The notes under the pieces: generated by a model
The model's input: the letters and a program-made list of their open reading frames with translations, nothing else
Databases searched by the model: none
Told to the model about the DNA's origin: nothing
Assembly (NCBI RefSeq): GCF_010119205.1
Contig: NZ_WRXM01000004.1
Location: forward strand, 62,001-126,000
Origin: Haloarcula limicola
GTDB lineage: Archaea; Halobacteriota; Halobacteria; Halobacteriales; Haloarculaceae
Length of the DNA stretch: 64,000 nucleotides
Direction of reading: 5' to 3'
Program-made: the position numbers and the translations under genes
Part shown: positions 51,345 to 60,931 of the stretch, piece after piece
Numbering within the stretch: the first letter of the stretch is position 1
Layout of the letters: the number at the start of each line of letters is the position of its first letter

Positions 51345-52235
51345 TCAGGTGCGGTCGATCGTCACCAGATCTTCGACGTCGAGTGCCACCGATTCGAGGC
51401 GACAGTCGCCCGTCGCGTCGTGGTACAGCGCCGTCGAGACTGGTCCCGCGACGAGGGCGGTCAGAAAACTGCTCGCGAACAACCCACCCAGAAATACGGC
51501 GACTGCGAGAACGAGTACCTGTGGGAGACCGGACCCGACCGGCAGGAATTCGAACGCCGGGTCGAACGGCAGGGCGCCGAGGACGTGAGCGACGACGAGA
51601 CCGACCGCGCTTCCGATTCCGAGAACGCCCAACGCGTGGCTGAGCGTCTTGGCGCTGTAGACCACGACCAGTCCGCTCCCCCACCGGCCGGTGACGACAG
51701 ACTCGATACGGCTCGCGAGGTCACGAACGCCGCCGTCCTCTGTCGCGATCGCCGGCGCGAGGAAGACGCCGAGGAGACCCGAACCGGTTCGCAGGCTCTC
51801 GGTGTCGCTGTAGTAGCCGGCGAAGAACGCGCCCGAAACGGCGAGCGCGCCGAGCGCTATCTCCGGCAGTCGGTGAGTAGCAGCGACCAGCCCTGACCCC
51901 GGCCGCGGACGGCGACCGCGGAACACCGCGTCCAGTTCGTGACAGTACGCCACGTTCAAGAAGGTCGTGACGACCGGCAGGACGGCGAAGTTCAGGAACA
52001 GGCCACAGCCCGCCAGCGCGAAGATCACCAGCGGATGCGAGGGGAGATTCGGACCGACGCCGGTCAGCAAGAGCGCGAAGACGCCGACCATCGAGACGAC
52101 GGAAGCGACGACGGTAGTCGAAACCAACGCGGGGTACACTAGGGACGACGGACGAGACCTTATCGACCGGACGCACTCGGAGAAGATGCCGACCTGCCGC
52201 CGCAGCGACGGCGTCGTTCTGCGTAGTTCTCTCAC
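51345..52235 (-). CDS. DUF6159-like polytopic membrane protein
   Basis: The 296-residue protein has six hydrophobic segments and an N-terminal amphipathic region (SLRRQVGIFSECVRSIRSRP). The first pair of helices, the loop FLNVAYCHELDAVFRGRRPR and the final FLTALVAGPVSTALYHDAT are the pattern I link with DUF6159. It starts at GTG; a TATA-like TATTTAAA lies about 25 bases upstream, giving a leaderless transcript. Function unknown. Confidence 0.7.
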   Translation of the reverse strand: MRELRRTTPSLRRQVGIFSECVRSIRSRPSSLVYPALVSTTVVASVVSMVGVFALLLTGVGPNLPSHPLVIFALAGCGLFLNFAVLPVVTTFLNVAYCHELDAVFRGRRPRPGSGLVAATHRLPEIALGALAVSGAFFAGYYSDTESLRTGSGLLGVFLAPAIATEDGGVRDLASRIESVVTGRWGSGLVVVYSAKTLSHALGVLGIGSAVGLVVAHVLGALPFDPAFEFLPVGSGLPQVLVLAVAVFLGGLFASSFLTALVAGPVSTALYHDATGDCRLESVALDVEDLVTIDRT

Positions 52236-52301
52236 GAGGCGAGATGACTCGTTTTGCTATTTAAACCGTCGCGCGGGAGCTACCGGCCGAGTGAGACAGT
52301 C

Positions 52302-54005
52302 TCAGGCCACGCCCGCGGTCTCGCGGTAGCTCCCGTACTTGGCTTCGAACACCGCCATGATCTCGCCCATCGTCGCGTACGCCTTGACGGCGTCGACGAC
52401 GGCGGGCATCACGTTCTCGTCGGCCTCGACGCGCTCGCGGAGGTCGTCGAGCGCGGCCTCGACCTCGCCCTCGTCCCGGTCGCCCTTCACCTCGGCCAAC
52501 CGCTCGCGCTGGCGCTCCTGGACCGCTTCGTCGACTTTCAGCACTTCGGGTTCGGTCTCCTCTTCGACCGCGTAGGCGTTGACGCCGACGACGACCTCCT
52601 CGTCGCGCTCGACGCGCTCCTGATACTCGTAGGCCGAGTCCTGTATCTCCCGCTGGAAGTACCCCTGTTCGATGCCGGTCAGGACGCCGTCTCTCACCGA
52701 GCCGTCGCCCAGTTCCTCGCGGACGTGGTCGATGTGAGCCATCGCCTTCTCCTCCATCTCGTCGGTCAGCGCCTCGACGGCGAAACTGCCGCCCAGCGGG
52801 TCGACGATGTCGGCCGCGCCCGACTCCTCGCCGATGATCTGCTGGGTGCGGAGCGCGACCCGGACGGCCTCCTCGCTCGGCAGTGCCAGCGCCTCGTCGA
52901 AACTGTTCGTGTGGAGGCTCTGCGTGCCGCCCAGCACGCCCGCGAGCGCCTGGATCGTCACGCGGACGACGTTGTTGATCGGTTGCTGGGCGGTCAGCGA
53001 CTGGCCGGCGGTCTGGGTGTGGAACTTCAGTTGCTTGCTCGCGTCCGCTTCGGCCCCGTACCACTCGTCCATCGCGCGGGCGTAGATGCGCCGGGCCGCG
53101 CGGAACTTCGCGACCTCCTCGAAGATGGAGTTGTGCGAGTTGAAGAAGAAGGAGAGCTGGGGCGCGAACTCGTCGACGTCGAGGCCGCGCTCGAGACAGT
53201 CCTCGACGTATGCGAAGCCGTCGGCGAGGGTGAAGGCGAGTTCCTCGACGGCGGTGGACCCGGCCTCGCGGATGTGATAGCCCGAGACGGAGACGGGCTT
53301 GAACTTCGGCGTCTCCCGACAGGCGAACTCGATGACGTCCGTGACGAGTTTCAGCGAGGGCTCCGGCGGGACGACCCACTCCTTCTGTGCGATGAACTCC
53401 TTGAACATGTCGTTCTGGAGGGTCCCTCGGATCTCCTCGCGAGGGACGCCCTGCCGGTCGGCCAGCGCGAGGTACATCGCGTAGACGACCGGCGCGCTCG
53501 GGTTGATGGTGAAGGAGGTGGAGACCTCGCCCACGTCGATGCCGTCGAACAGTTGCTCCATGTCGGCGAGCGTGTCGACGGCGACGCCCTCCTTGCCCAC
53601 CTCGCCGTCGGCCATCGCGTCGTCGGAGTCGATGCCCATCAGGGTCGGCATGTCGAAGGCCGTCGAGAGGCCGGTCTGTCCCTCGTCGATGAGGTAGTGG
53701 AACCGCTCGTTGGTCTCGGCGGCGGTGCCGAACCCGGCGAACTGACGCATCGTCCACTGACGGCCGCGGTACATCGTCGGGTAGACGCCGCGCGTGTACG
53801 GCTCCTCGCCCGGGAATCCGACGTCGCCTTCGTAGTCGATCCCGCTCACGTCGAGCGGCGTGTACAGGCGGTCGACTTCGAGGTTAGAGACGGTGGCGAA
53901 GCGGTCGCGCCGTTCGCCGTGGGTCGAGAGGGCGGGATCGAGCGTCTCGGCTTCCCACTCGGCCTTCGACTCCCGGATCGACTGGAGGTCCTCCTCGTCG
54001 AACAT
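52302..54005 (-). CDS. Methylmalonyl-CoA mutase large (catalytic) subunit, without B12 domain
   Basis: The enzyme interconverts methylmalonyl-CoA and succinyl-CoA. The 567-residue protein is the (beta/alpha)8 substrate-binding part, with PYTRGVYPTMYRGRQWTMRQFAGFGTAAETNERFHYLI, TAFDMPTLMGIDSD, TINPSAPVVYAMYLA and SGYHIREAGSTAVEELAFTLADG. It lacks the C-terminal cobalamin-binding DxHxxG domain, which archaea encode as a separate small subunit not seen here. The ATG giving MFDEEDLQSI was chosen. Confidence 0.93.
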   Translation of the reverse strand: MFDEEDLQSIRESKAEWEAETLDPALSTHGERRDRFATVSNLEVDRLYTPLDVSGIDYEGDVGFPGEEPYTRGVYPTMYRGRQWTMRQFAGFGTAAETNERFHYLIDEGQTGLSTAFDMPTLMGIDSDDAMADGEVGKEGVAVDTLADMEQLFDGIDVGEVSTSFTINPSAPVVYAMYLALADRQGVPREEIRGTLQNDMFKEFIAQKEWVVPPEPSLKLVTDVIEFACRETPKFKPVSVSGYHIREAGSTAVEELAFTLADGFAYVEDCLERGLDVDEFAPQLSFFFNSHNSIFEEVAKFRAARRIYARAMDEWYGAEADASKQLKFHTQTAGQSLTAQQPINNVVRVTIQALAGVLGGTQSLHTNSFDEALALPSEEAVRVALRTQQIIGEESGAADIVDPLGGSFAVEALTDEMEEKAMAHIDHVREELGDGSVRDGVLTGIEQGYFQREIQDSAYEYQERVERDEEVVVGVNAYAVEEETEPEVLKVDEAVQERQRERLAEVKGDRDEGEVEAALDDLRERVEADENVMPAVVDAVKAYATMGEIMAVFEAKYGSYRETAGVA

Positions 54006-54074
54006 ACCACGCAATTTGTCACCAGTTAGCAAGAGTTTTCGGGCGACCGGGAACGCCCACGCACCGACCGGGAT

Positions 54075-54872
54075 TCACTCCTCGTCCTGTAACCGCTGTG
54101 TCGTCTCGACGAGCGGATGTCTCCCGTAGTCGACCACCTCGATGTCGTCGATGCGTTCGAGGTCCGAGTCGGCGGCCGTCTCGGCCATCCCCAGTTCGAC
54201 CGGTTCGTCGAGGACGATGACGTAGGCGTCCATCTCCTCGATGCCCAGGCGGGCCGCCGCCTTCACGCGGTGGTGCCCGTCGGCCAACAGGAGGTCCCCG
54301 TCGTTGTCGATGACGACGAGCGGCTCGGCCAGTCCGCGTTCGAGTTCGTAGACCCGCCCCTCCAGCTCGTCCGCGTACACCGTCGTCTGCGTCGGCGTCA
54401 GGTCCGAAAGCGTCACCTGCCGGTGGTCCTCGTGGGACGTGATGTCGTGGATATTCTCCAAGGTCCGGCCGAGCTTGTCGACCTTGTCCGGCGTGGCCCG
54501 CTCGATGTGCGACCGGATCACGTCGGCGTTCGAGATGATGCCGACGAGGTGGCCCGCGTCGTCGACCACCGGCAGTTTCTGGATGCCCGACCGGAGGATG
54601 ACGCGGGCGGCGTCCTGGACGGCCATGTCCGGGTGGGCGACGAGGATGTCGTCGCTCATCACCCGGAACATCGGCTCGTGGTCGGCCGCGAGCAGGAGGT
54701 CGCGCGCGCTGACGAACCCCTCGACCCGCCGGCCGTCCGTCACAGGGAAGCCGCTGAAGTCGTCGCTCTCGGCGATTCGCTTGGCCACCTCGGCGACGGT
54801 GTCGTCGAGTTCGACAGTCGCCACGTCGCGGGTCATGTACTCCCCGACCGTCGGACGACTCGGGTCTCCCAT
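54075..54872 (-). CDS. CBS-pair protein with ParB-like domain
   Basis: The 265-residue protein has two CBS repeats (MTRDVATVELDDTVAEVAKR and MSDDILVAHPDMAVQDAARV), which usually bind adenine nucleotides. They are followed by a ParB/Srx-like domain with LSDLTPTQTTVYADELEGRV, PLVVIDNDGDLLLADGHHRV and KAAARLGI. The DGHHR motif is the nucleotide-binding signature of ParB. The ATG giving MGDPSRPTVG was chosen; in-frame upstream sequence is not protein-like. It may couple nucleotide sensing to DNA or nucleotide handling. Function inferred. Confidence 0.8.
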   Translation of the reverse strand: MGDPSRPTVGEYMTRDVATVELDDTVAEVAKRIAESDDFSGFPVTDGRRVEGFVSARDLLLAADHEPMFRVMSDDILVAHPDMAVQDAARVILRSGIQKLPVVDDAGHLVGIISNADVIRSHIERATPDKVDKLGRTLENIHDITSHEDHRQVTLSDLTPTQTTVYADELEGRVYELERGLAEPLVVIDNDGDLLLADGHHRVKAAARLGIEEMDAYVIVLDEPVELGMAETAADSDLERIDDIEVVDYGRHPLVETTQRLQDEE

Positions 54873-54909
54873 CGCTCCGAGTACTCCACCGAGCGAGAAA
54901 AAGCCTCGG

Positions 54910-56445
54910 CTACTCCTCTTCGGTCTCGGTGTCGGCGTCATCCACGAGAGTCGGTTCGATATCGCTCGTGACCTCCGCGTACGTCTCGGGGCCGAACTCC
55001 GCGGCGGGGTAGACGCTCCCGAGCAGGCGGTGTGACCGCGACTGCACGGCGTCGAGGAACCGGTCGTTGACGACCGAGCGGACAATGTCCTCGAGCGACT
55101 CCTCGCGGTCCTCGACGGAATCGAGGACGCCGAGGGTGATCTGTGCACCGGCCATGTCGGCGTGGCCGCCCGCCGACCCGATCTGTCCGAACGCGTCGCG
55201 CATCGCCTCGCCGAGGTCGATGTCGGCCCCGCGCGCCCGAGCGGAGGCGTAGATGGTGCCGTCGAGGACGCCGTACACCATCGTCGCCTGCACGTCTTCG
55301 AGGTCGAGCAACCGGTCCGCGGCCTGTGCCAGCGCGTCCCGGTCGGAGAGTTGGCCGACGCAACTCAACAGCACCGACCCCTCCTGTTCGCGGTTGTCGA
55401 TGGCGCGACCGATTATCGAGAGCGTCTCGGCGCTGACGCTCGGGTCTTCGATGCGCTGGAGCGCGTCCATGTCGGCCCGGGAGACCAGGTGTGCGGCGGC
55501 CTCGAAGTCCTCGGCCGAGACCTCCCGCCGGAAGTCCTTGGTGTCGACCCGGATGCCGAAGAGCAGGCCGGTGGCGATGGGTTCCGGGATCTCGATCTCG
55601 AAGCGCTGGAAGTAATCGACCAGCAGGGTGCTCGTCGCGCCGGCCGCGCTCCGCAGGTCGACGTACCGGGCTTCGACCGGGAACCGCGGCGGGTGGTGGT
55701 CGATGACGACGTCGACGTCTAACTCCTCCGGCAGCTGGTCGTTGACACCGGGGCGGGAGTGGTCGACGAGCGCGAACCCGTCGTAGGGGTCGAGGGCCTC
55801 GGCGTCCTCCGGGTCCAAGTTCACGAGCTCGTACTCCAGGAGGTTGACGAACGCGCGGTTCTCCTGGTGGGAGATCGAGCCGTAGTAGCAGACCGAGACG
55901 GTACAGCCGACCCGCTCGGCGAGGTTTCCGAGCGCGACGGCGCTGGCGATGGCGTCGGGGTCGGGATTGTCGTGCGTGACGATGGCGAGGTGGCCCTCGA
56001 CGTCCCGGAGAGCGCGCTGGAGCTGTCGAGCGCGGGTCCCGTCCGTCCCGACCGTCCGACCGAGCCGTTCGGTGATGACGCTCGCCGGGTCGACGACCCG
56101 GTCAGCGTTTTCCTCGATCTCGGCACGCTGGGACTCCGAGACGTCGTAGCCGGTGTAACACAGGCAGAAGGACTCGGGAAAGAGATCGCCGACGACAGTC
56201 GTCGCCGCGGCGTTGTCGGCGGCGTCCTCGGTCGCGACGATGACTGTCTCCGGGACGACGCTGAGCCCGTCGAGGACGGCGGGGTCCGAGATCTCGCCGA
56301 CGGTGACGGCGGTCCCCTCGGTTCGCAGCGTCTCGGCGCGGTGCTCGTCGGCGGTCACGACGTGAATCGACCCGTTGTCGTCACTGAGAGCGTCGACGAG
56401 GGCGAGTGCGGTGGGCCCGGCTCCCAGTACCAACCGAGACGGCAT
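54910..56445 (-). CDS. TrkA-N/DHH-DHHA1 phosphoesterase fusion
   Basis: The 511-residue protein fuses an N-terminal Rossmann RCK/TrkA-N domain (LVLGAGPTALALVDALSDDN, about 1-135) to a DHH phosphoesterase. The latter has DNPDPDAIASAVAL, VDHSRPG and VIDHHPPR motifs, and a DHHA1 domain with GSAGGHADMAG (near 430). DHH enzymes hydrolyse nanoRNA or cyclic dinucleotides. The pairing with a nucleotide or ion-sensing domain fits c-di-AMP or pAp turnover, but that is inference. It is transcribed with the CBS-ParB gene, 37 bases upstream. Confidence 0.85.
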   Translation of the reverse strand: MPSRLVLGAGPTALALVDALSDDNGSIHVVTADEHRAETLRTEGTAVTVGEISDPAVLDGLSVVPETVIVATEDAADNAAATTVVGDLFPESFCLCYTGYDVSESQRAEIEENADRVVDPASVITERLGRTVGTDGTRARQLQRALRDVEGHLAIVTHDNPDPDAIASAVALGNLAERVGCTVSVCYYGSISHQENRAFVNLLEYELVNLDPEDAEALDPYDGFALVDHSRPGVNDQLPEELDVDVVIDHHPPRFPVEARYVDLRSAAGATSTLLVDYFQRFEIEIPEPIATGLLFGIRVDTKDFRREVSAEDFEAAAHLVSRADMDALQRIEDPSVSAETLSIIGRAIDNREQEGSVLLSCVGQLSDRDALAQAADRLLDLEDVQATMVYGVLDGTIYASARARGADIDLGEAMRDAFGQIGSAGGHADMAGAQITLGVLDSVEDREESLEDIVRSVVNDRFLDAVQSRSHRLLGSVYPAAEFGPETYAEVTSDIEPTLVDDADTETEEE

Positions 56446-56480
56446 AGCTCTCTGTGGGCGTCGGAGTCCCTAAAAACCCG

Positions 56481-56909
56481 TTACTTTAATCGCTCCTGCA
56501 GGAACGACGGATGCGCGGCGGTAACGCCGTCCAGCGTGAGTAGCTCCTCCTCTATGACGGCGGCCAGCGAGTCGCCGTCGTCCGCTCGGACCTCCGCCAT
56601 CAGCATGTGGTCGCCACTGGACGTGTACAGCGCCTCGACGGCGGGGACGTCCTTGAGCTTGCGCGTCGCCTCCACGTAGCGTTCGCTGGCGACGTCCATG
56701 CCGACCATCGCGATCGACTGTCCGGCGAGTTTCTTCGGGTCGATATCCGCGGAGTACCCGACGATGACGCCCTCGTCTTCGAGTTTCTTGATGTACTTTC
56801 TGACCGTCGGCTTCGAGACGTTGGCCCGGTCGGCGATCTCCGCGTATGATGCCTGTGCGTCCTCTTCGAGGACCGACAGGATCCGACGCTCCGTAGACTC
56901 GGCACTCAT
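56481..56909 (-). CDS. Lrp/AsnC-family transcriptional regulator
   Basis: The 142-residue protein has an N-terminal HTH (RRILSVLEEDAQASYAEIAD, RANVSKPTVRKYIKKLEDEG) and a C-terminal RAM/ligand-sensing domain (VGMDVASERYVEATRKL, ADDGDSLAAVIEEELLTLDG). The ATG giving MSAESTERRI was chosen over one seven codons earlier. It lies 94 bases downstream of the porB stop, on the same strand as porAB. In other haloarchaea an Lrp-type gene is likewise linked to these oxidoreductase genes, as I recall. A link between amino acid and 2-oxoacid levels is plausible. Confidence 0.9.
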   Translation of the reverse strand: MSAESTERRILSVLEEDAQASYAEIADRANVSKPTVRKYIKKLEDEGVIVGYSADIDPKKLAGQSIAMVGMDVASERYVEATRKLKDVPAVEALYTSSGDHMLMAEVRADDGDSLAAVIEEELLTLDGVTAAHPSFLQERLK

Positions 56910-57003
56910 GGAGCAATATTTACGATGCAAGAAAAAATATCTTCCGAACCAGAAACCGGCGTTCTGGCCGTCGAAGGTGGGGTCGTCCTGACCGAAACGA
57001 CCC

Positions 57004-57942
57004 TTACTTGTGGTGTTCGAGCAGGTTGTCGTAGGTCCGCTCCCACTCGGCGTCCTCGTCGAAGTACCGCTCTGCGAGCGGTTCCTCGGGCATCTCGCCG
57101 ATCTGGCGCTTCTCCTGGCCGTAGGAGGGGCGGCCGTCCTCGACGTAGTAGCGACCGGTCAGCACTTCGCCCTCGTGGAGCTTGTTCTCCGTCTCGAACA
57201 TCATCTCGGAGGCCTCCTGCCGGTTCGAGACGTCGAAGTCGTAGTCCTCGGACTGCTGGATGTCCGTGTAGGGGACGTACTGCTTCGCGTCCTTGTTCCA
57301 GGTCGGACACTGCGTCAGGAAGTCGATGTGCGCGAAGCCGTCGTGTTCGATGGCCTCGGCGATGATCTCCTTGGCCTGGTTCGGGTTGACGGCGGCGGTC
57401 CGGGCGATGTAGGTCGCGCCGGCGTTGAGCGACTGCGACAGCGGCCGGACGGGCGTCTTCGCCGAGCCGTGAGGCTGGGTCTTGGACTTGTGGCCCTTCG
57501 GCGACGTCGGGGACGTCTGTCCCTTCGTCAGGCCGAAGATCTCGTTGTTGAACACGATGTAGGTCATGTCGTGGTTCTCACGAGCGGTGTGGATGAAGTG
57601 GTTCCCACCGATGCCGTAGCCGTCGCCGTCGCCGCCGGCGGCGATGACTTCCACGTCGGGGTTGGCCAGTTTCGCGGCCCGGGCGACGGGCAGCGACCGG
57701 CCGTGGATGGTGTGGAAGCCGTAGCTGTTGAAGTAGCTGTTCAGTTTGCCCGAACAGCCGATACCGGTGAACAGCGCGACCTCGTCGGGGTTGCGCCCGA
57801 CCTCCGGCATGGCCTGTTTCAGCGCCTTGAGGACGCCGAAGTCGCCACAGCCCGGACACCAGGTCGCCTGCGGTTCGATTCCCGGTGTGAACTCGTCTCT
57901 ATCGATCTCGCGGTCGTCGCCGATTGCGCTGAATGCACTCAT
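57004..57942 (-). CDS. porB: 2-oxoacid:ferredoxin oxidoreductase beta subunit (pyruvate type likely)
   Basis: The beta subunit binds thiamine diphosphate and drives oxidative decarboxylation of pyruvate or 2-oxoglutarate with ferredoxin as acceptor. The 312-residue protein has WCPGCGDFGVLKALKQ, GIGCSGKLNSYFNSYGFHTI, GRSLPVARAAKLANPDVEVI and the ThDP motif GDGDGYGIGGNHFIHTARENHD to NNEIFGLTKGQTSPTS. Length matches haloarchaeal PorB better than the shorter KorB. It starts two bases after the alpha-subunit stop. Confidence 0.88.
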   Translation of the reverse strand: MSAFSAIGDDREIDRDEFTPGIEPQATWCPGCGDFGVLKALKQAMPEVGRNPDEVALFTGIGCSGKLNSYFNSYGFHTIHGRSLPVARAAKLANPDVEVIAAGGDGDGYGIGGNHFIHTARENHDMTYIVFNNEIFGLTKGQTSPTSPKGHKSKTQPHGSAKTPVRPLSQSLNAGATYIARTAAVNPNQAKEIIAEAIEHDGFAHIDFLTQCPTWNKDAKQYVPYTDIQQSEDYDFDVSNRQEASEMMFETENKLHEGEVLTGRYYVEDGRPSYGQEKRQIGEMPEEPLAERYFDEDAEWERTYDNLLEHHK

Positions 57943-57944
57943 AG

Positions 57945-59843
57945 TTAGTCACCCGCTGCGGGGAGGTACTTCATGTTGCTCGCGGCGAGGTCCTCGCCGT
58001 TGATGCTGGTCTCGAAGCCGTCGACGATCTCCGCGGGTTCGAAGGGGTTGCCGTTGTACTTGAGCAAGCTCGAGAGCTTGTCGCCGTACTTGCCGATCTC
58101 CTTCTGCGTGAGCCCGCGGAACTGCGCCGAGGCGTTCATCTCGACCACCAGCGCCTCGTCGACGGAGTCGAGCCACTCGCTGACTTCGTCGACGGGGTAG
58201 GGCATCATGTCGGATACGCCTAACGCCTTCACGGAGTGTCCGTTCTCGTTGAGTCGGTCGACCGACTCGAAGACGGTGTCCTGCTGGCTGCCCCAGACGA
58301 GGATGCCGTGGTCTGCGTCCTCCGGACCGTAGTAGGTCTGGTGGCTCGTGTTCTCGTCTAAGTCCGACCGGATGTCGTCGAGCTTGTTAATCCGACGCTC
58401 CATCTGGGCGATGCGGTTCTCGGGGTCCTCGCTGATGTGACCCGAGGGGTTGTGCTCGTTCCCGGTCGCCAGATAGCGGCCGTCCTTCTGGCCGGGGACC
58501 GAGCGCGGACTGACGTTCGAGCCGTCCGCGGGTTCGTGGAGGAACCGCTGGAACTTGCCCGAGGCGTGGTGTGCCGCCTCCTGGATCTCGTCTTCGGTCA
58601 GCACCGACCCGGGGTCGGCGTTGGCCTCCTCGTCGAAGTGACTGGCGGGCACGTTCCGGAGCTCGCCCTGGATCTTCTGGTCGTAGACGACGATGGTCGG
58701 GATCTGGTACTCGTAGGCGATGCGGAACGCCGAGCGCGTCTGCGTGTAGCACTCGCGGATGTTCGCGGGCGCGAAGACGACGCGCGCGGAGTCGCCCTGT
58801 GAGGTGTACAGGACGTGCTCTAGGTCGGCCTGCTCGGGCTTGGTCGGCATCCCGGTCGAGGGACCGGCGCGCATCGCTTCGACCAGCACGAGCGGCGTCT
58901 CGGTCATCTCGGCGAGACCGAGCGGCTCCGACATCAGCGCGAAGCCGCCGCCGGACGACCCGGACATGGACTTGACGCCCATGTGCGAGGCACCGAGCGC
59001 CAGCGCCGCCGCGGCGATCTCGTCCTCGACCTGTTCGGAGATCCCGCCGAACTCCGGCAGGTGTTGGGACATGATGGTGAAGACGTCGGTCCACGGGGTC
59101 ATCGGGTACCCGGAGATGAACCGACAGCCCTCGTCGAGCGCGCCGTAGGAGATGGCGTTCGACCCCGAGAGGATGACCTGCTCCTCGTCGTGGGAGCCGT
59201 CAGGAACCTCGATGTCGTGGTCGATGTCGAGGTCCGAAGCCGCCTCGTAGGCGTCCTCCAAGACGCTGAGGTTGGCCTCCTGCATATCCCCGCTCATGTT
59301 CTGCTCGATGAGGTTCTCGAACTCCGTGGTGTCGATACCGAGGATGGCGGCGGTCGCACCGATACCCGCGGTGTTCCGCATGATCTCGCGCCCGTGTTCC
59401 TTGGCGATGCCGCGCAGGTCCATCGGGACGAGGTGCCAGCCGTTCTCCTCGGCGTGTTCCTCGAGCTCTATCTCCTCGACGTCCGATTCGTCGAGCAGCC
59501 CCTCGTCGTACAGGAGAACCCCGCCCTCGCGGAGCTCGTCGAAGTTCTCGTAGAGGGGTTTCAGTTCCTCTTTGCCGTAGTAGGCCTCGTCCTGCGGATT
59601 CCGGGCGAAGGAGTCGCCCAGCGCCAGCAGGAAGTTGTAGCCGTCGCCGCGCGACTGGACTGGGTCGTCCTTCGCGCGTACCTCTACGTACGTGTGGCCG
59701 CCCCGAATGCGCGACGGGTAGTGACGATGTGTGAAAACGTGAAGTCCCGAACGCATCAGGGCCTTCGCGAAGTTCTGGCTGGTCGAGTCGATCCCGTCAC
59801 CGGAACCGCCAGCGATCCGCCAGATTAGTTCGTTGTCTGTCAT
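57945..59843 (-). CDS. porA: 2-oxoacid:ferredoxin oxidoreductase alpha subunit (fused gamma-alpha)
   Basis: The 632-residue protein combines the gamma domain (residues 1-190, with GGSGDGIDSTSQNFAKALMR and HRHYPSRIRGGHTYVEVRA) and the alpha domain (from about 220, GSNAISYGALDEGCRFISGY, PMTPWTDVFT, MSGSSGGGFALMSEPLGLAE). This fusion is normal in haloarchaea. The ferredoxin reductase acts in central carbon oxidation. No iron-sulfur delta subunit is encoded nearby, also as expected. An AT-rich TAATATAG box (59913-59920) is the likely TATA element. Confidence 0.9.
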   Translation of the reverse strand: MTDNELIWRIAGGSGDGIDSTSQNFAKALMRSGLHVFTHRHYPSRIRGGHTYVEVRAKDDPVQSRGDGYNFLLALGDSFARNPQDEAYYGKEELKPLYENFDELREGGVLLYDEGLLDESDVEEIELEEHAEENGWHLVPMDLRGIAKEHGREIMRNTAGIGATAAILGIDTTEFENLIEQNMSGDMQEANLSVLEDAYEAASDLDIDHDIEVPDGSHDEEQVILSGSNAISYGALDEGCRFISGYPMTPWTDVFTIMSQHLPEFGGISEQVEDEIAAAALALGASHMGVKSMSGSSGGGFALMSEPLGLAEMTETPLVLVEAMRAGPSTGMPTKPEQADLEHVLYTSQGDSARVVFAPANIRECYTQTRSAFRIAYEYQIPTIVVYDQKIQGELRNVPASHFDEEANADPGSVLTEDEIQEAAHHASGKFQRFLHEPADGSNVSPRSVPGQKDGRYLATGNEHNPSGHISEDPENRIAQMERRINKLDDIRSDLDENTSHQTYYGPEDADHGILVWGSQQDTVFESVDRLNENGHSVKALGVSDMMPYPVDEVSEWLDSVDEALVVEMNASAQFRGLTQKEIGKYGDKLSSLLKYNGNPFEPAEIVDGFETSINGEDLAASNMKYLPAAGD

Positions 59844-59910
59844 GGTGAAATCCTCGGCCCCAGCTGTGGTGCCGTACCGGGAGATTGGGGGGCCACGACT
59901 AAAGATTTTC

Positions 59911-59922
59911 CACTATATTAGG
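59911..59922 (-). promoter_or_regulatory. Putative TATA element for porAB
   Basis: Minus-strand CCTAATATAGTG lies about 70 bases before porA. Adjacent ATTAATTG and further AT-rich runs (59925-59970) make the region unusual for this genome and may hold regulator sites. Confidence 0.4.
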
Positions 59923-60050
59923 GTCCATTAATTGTTATCAATAGCGCGAGGGCTCCTGATTTAACGATTTTTAAGAGTGTGGTGTGATTACTCACCGCAT
60001 ATCAGCCGTCGAGCGGTATCTCCTCGAAGAGTCGGGACCGACTCGGGCGA

Positions 60051-60839
60051 TCAGTCCGCCAGTCGTTCGAAGACGGCGAGGTCGTGACCGAGTAGGATCT
60101 CGGCGTCGGTCTCCCGCTGGAGGTCGCGACAGCGCTCCAGACTCTCCTTCCACGCGCCGTTGTTCCAGAGGAGTCCGGTCGCCATCGGCCGCCCCGCGTA
60201 GTTGGCTTCGACGTAGGCCTCGTCGCCGACCACCAACAGCGGGGCGTCCGGTCGCTCGACGAGCGCGCCGAGCAGTCCGGGCGTGTGCCCGGGCAGGTGG
60301 AGCAGTTCGACGCCGTCGGTGAGATGGTAGCTGTCGCCGTGGACGACCCGCCAGTTCAGGTCGCGGTCGAAATCGCGCTGGAGGTACGCGATGGAGCCCT
60401 CGTCCGTGTTCGAGCTGAAGTACGCGAAGGGGAGTTCCTCGCGGTGGACGTATATCGGAACGTCCGTGCCTTCGAAGGCGCGGAGGCCGCCGGCGTGGTC
60501 GAGGTGGAGGTGGCTCATCACCACGGCGTCGATATCGTCGAGCCCGCAGCCGGCGTCGTCGAGGTCCGCTTCGAGGGGGTGGTCGGCCGCGTCGACGTGG
60601 GCGAACGCCTCGTACAGCGGCTCGGGCCAGTAGCCGTCGGCCGCTTCCGGGTGGGAGCCGGTGTCCCAGAGAATCGTCATCTCCGGCGTCTCGATCACGA
60701 GGTTCCAGACGACGTACGTCTCGTAGTCGTGGGTCGGCTCCCGGTTCGACGCCGTCGCGACGCTGTGGCCGTCGACGACGAAGTTCCGGTCGGCCTTCAC
60801 GCGCCCGCGGTCGACGAACGTGACAGTGAGGTCGTCCAT
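60051..60839 (-). CDS. Metallo-beta-lactamase fold hydrolase (AHL-lactonase-like)
   Basis: The 262-residue protein has the MBL metal motif MSHLHLDHAGG (residues 108-118), a second ligand His in LLHLPGHTPGLLGALV, Asp in LVVGDEAY and a terminal His in LLGHDLAVF. Overall layout matches N-acyl homoserine lactonase-like hydrolases. Whether it acts on lactones or on another ester cannot be seen. The ATG giving MDDLTVTFVD was chosen. Confidence 0.85.
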   Translation of the reverse strand: MDDLTVTFVDRGRVKADRNFVVDGHSVATASNREPTHDYETYVVWNLVIETPEMTILWDTGSHPEAADGYWPEPLYEAFAHVDAADHPLEADLDDAGCGLDDIDAVVMSHLHLDHAGGLRAFEGTDVPIYVHREELPFAYFSSNTDEGSIAYLQRDFDRDLNWRVVHGDSYHLTDGVELLHLPGHTPGLLGALVERPDAPLLVVGDEAYVEANYAGRPMATGLLWNNGAWKESLERCRDLQRETDAEILLGHDLAVFERLAD

Positions 60840-60931
60840 GCGCGGTGTAGGTCGCCTGACGAGAAAAACGCGGCGTGCGGACAGTTCACACGCCTAACTG
60901 GAGCCGTCGGGACGGACCGACGTCCGTTTGC

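Noticed and set aside
52302-54005. Methylmalonyl-CoA mutase seeming truncated
   Set aside because: Archaeal mutases normally encode the cobalamin domain as a separate subunit.
52254-54029. Very long frame antisense to methylmalonyl-CoA mutase
   Set aside because: A shadow of a clearly real gene on the other strand.
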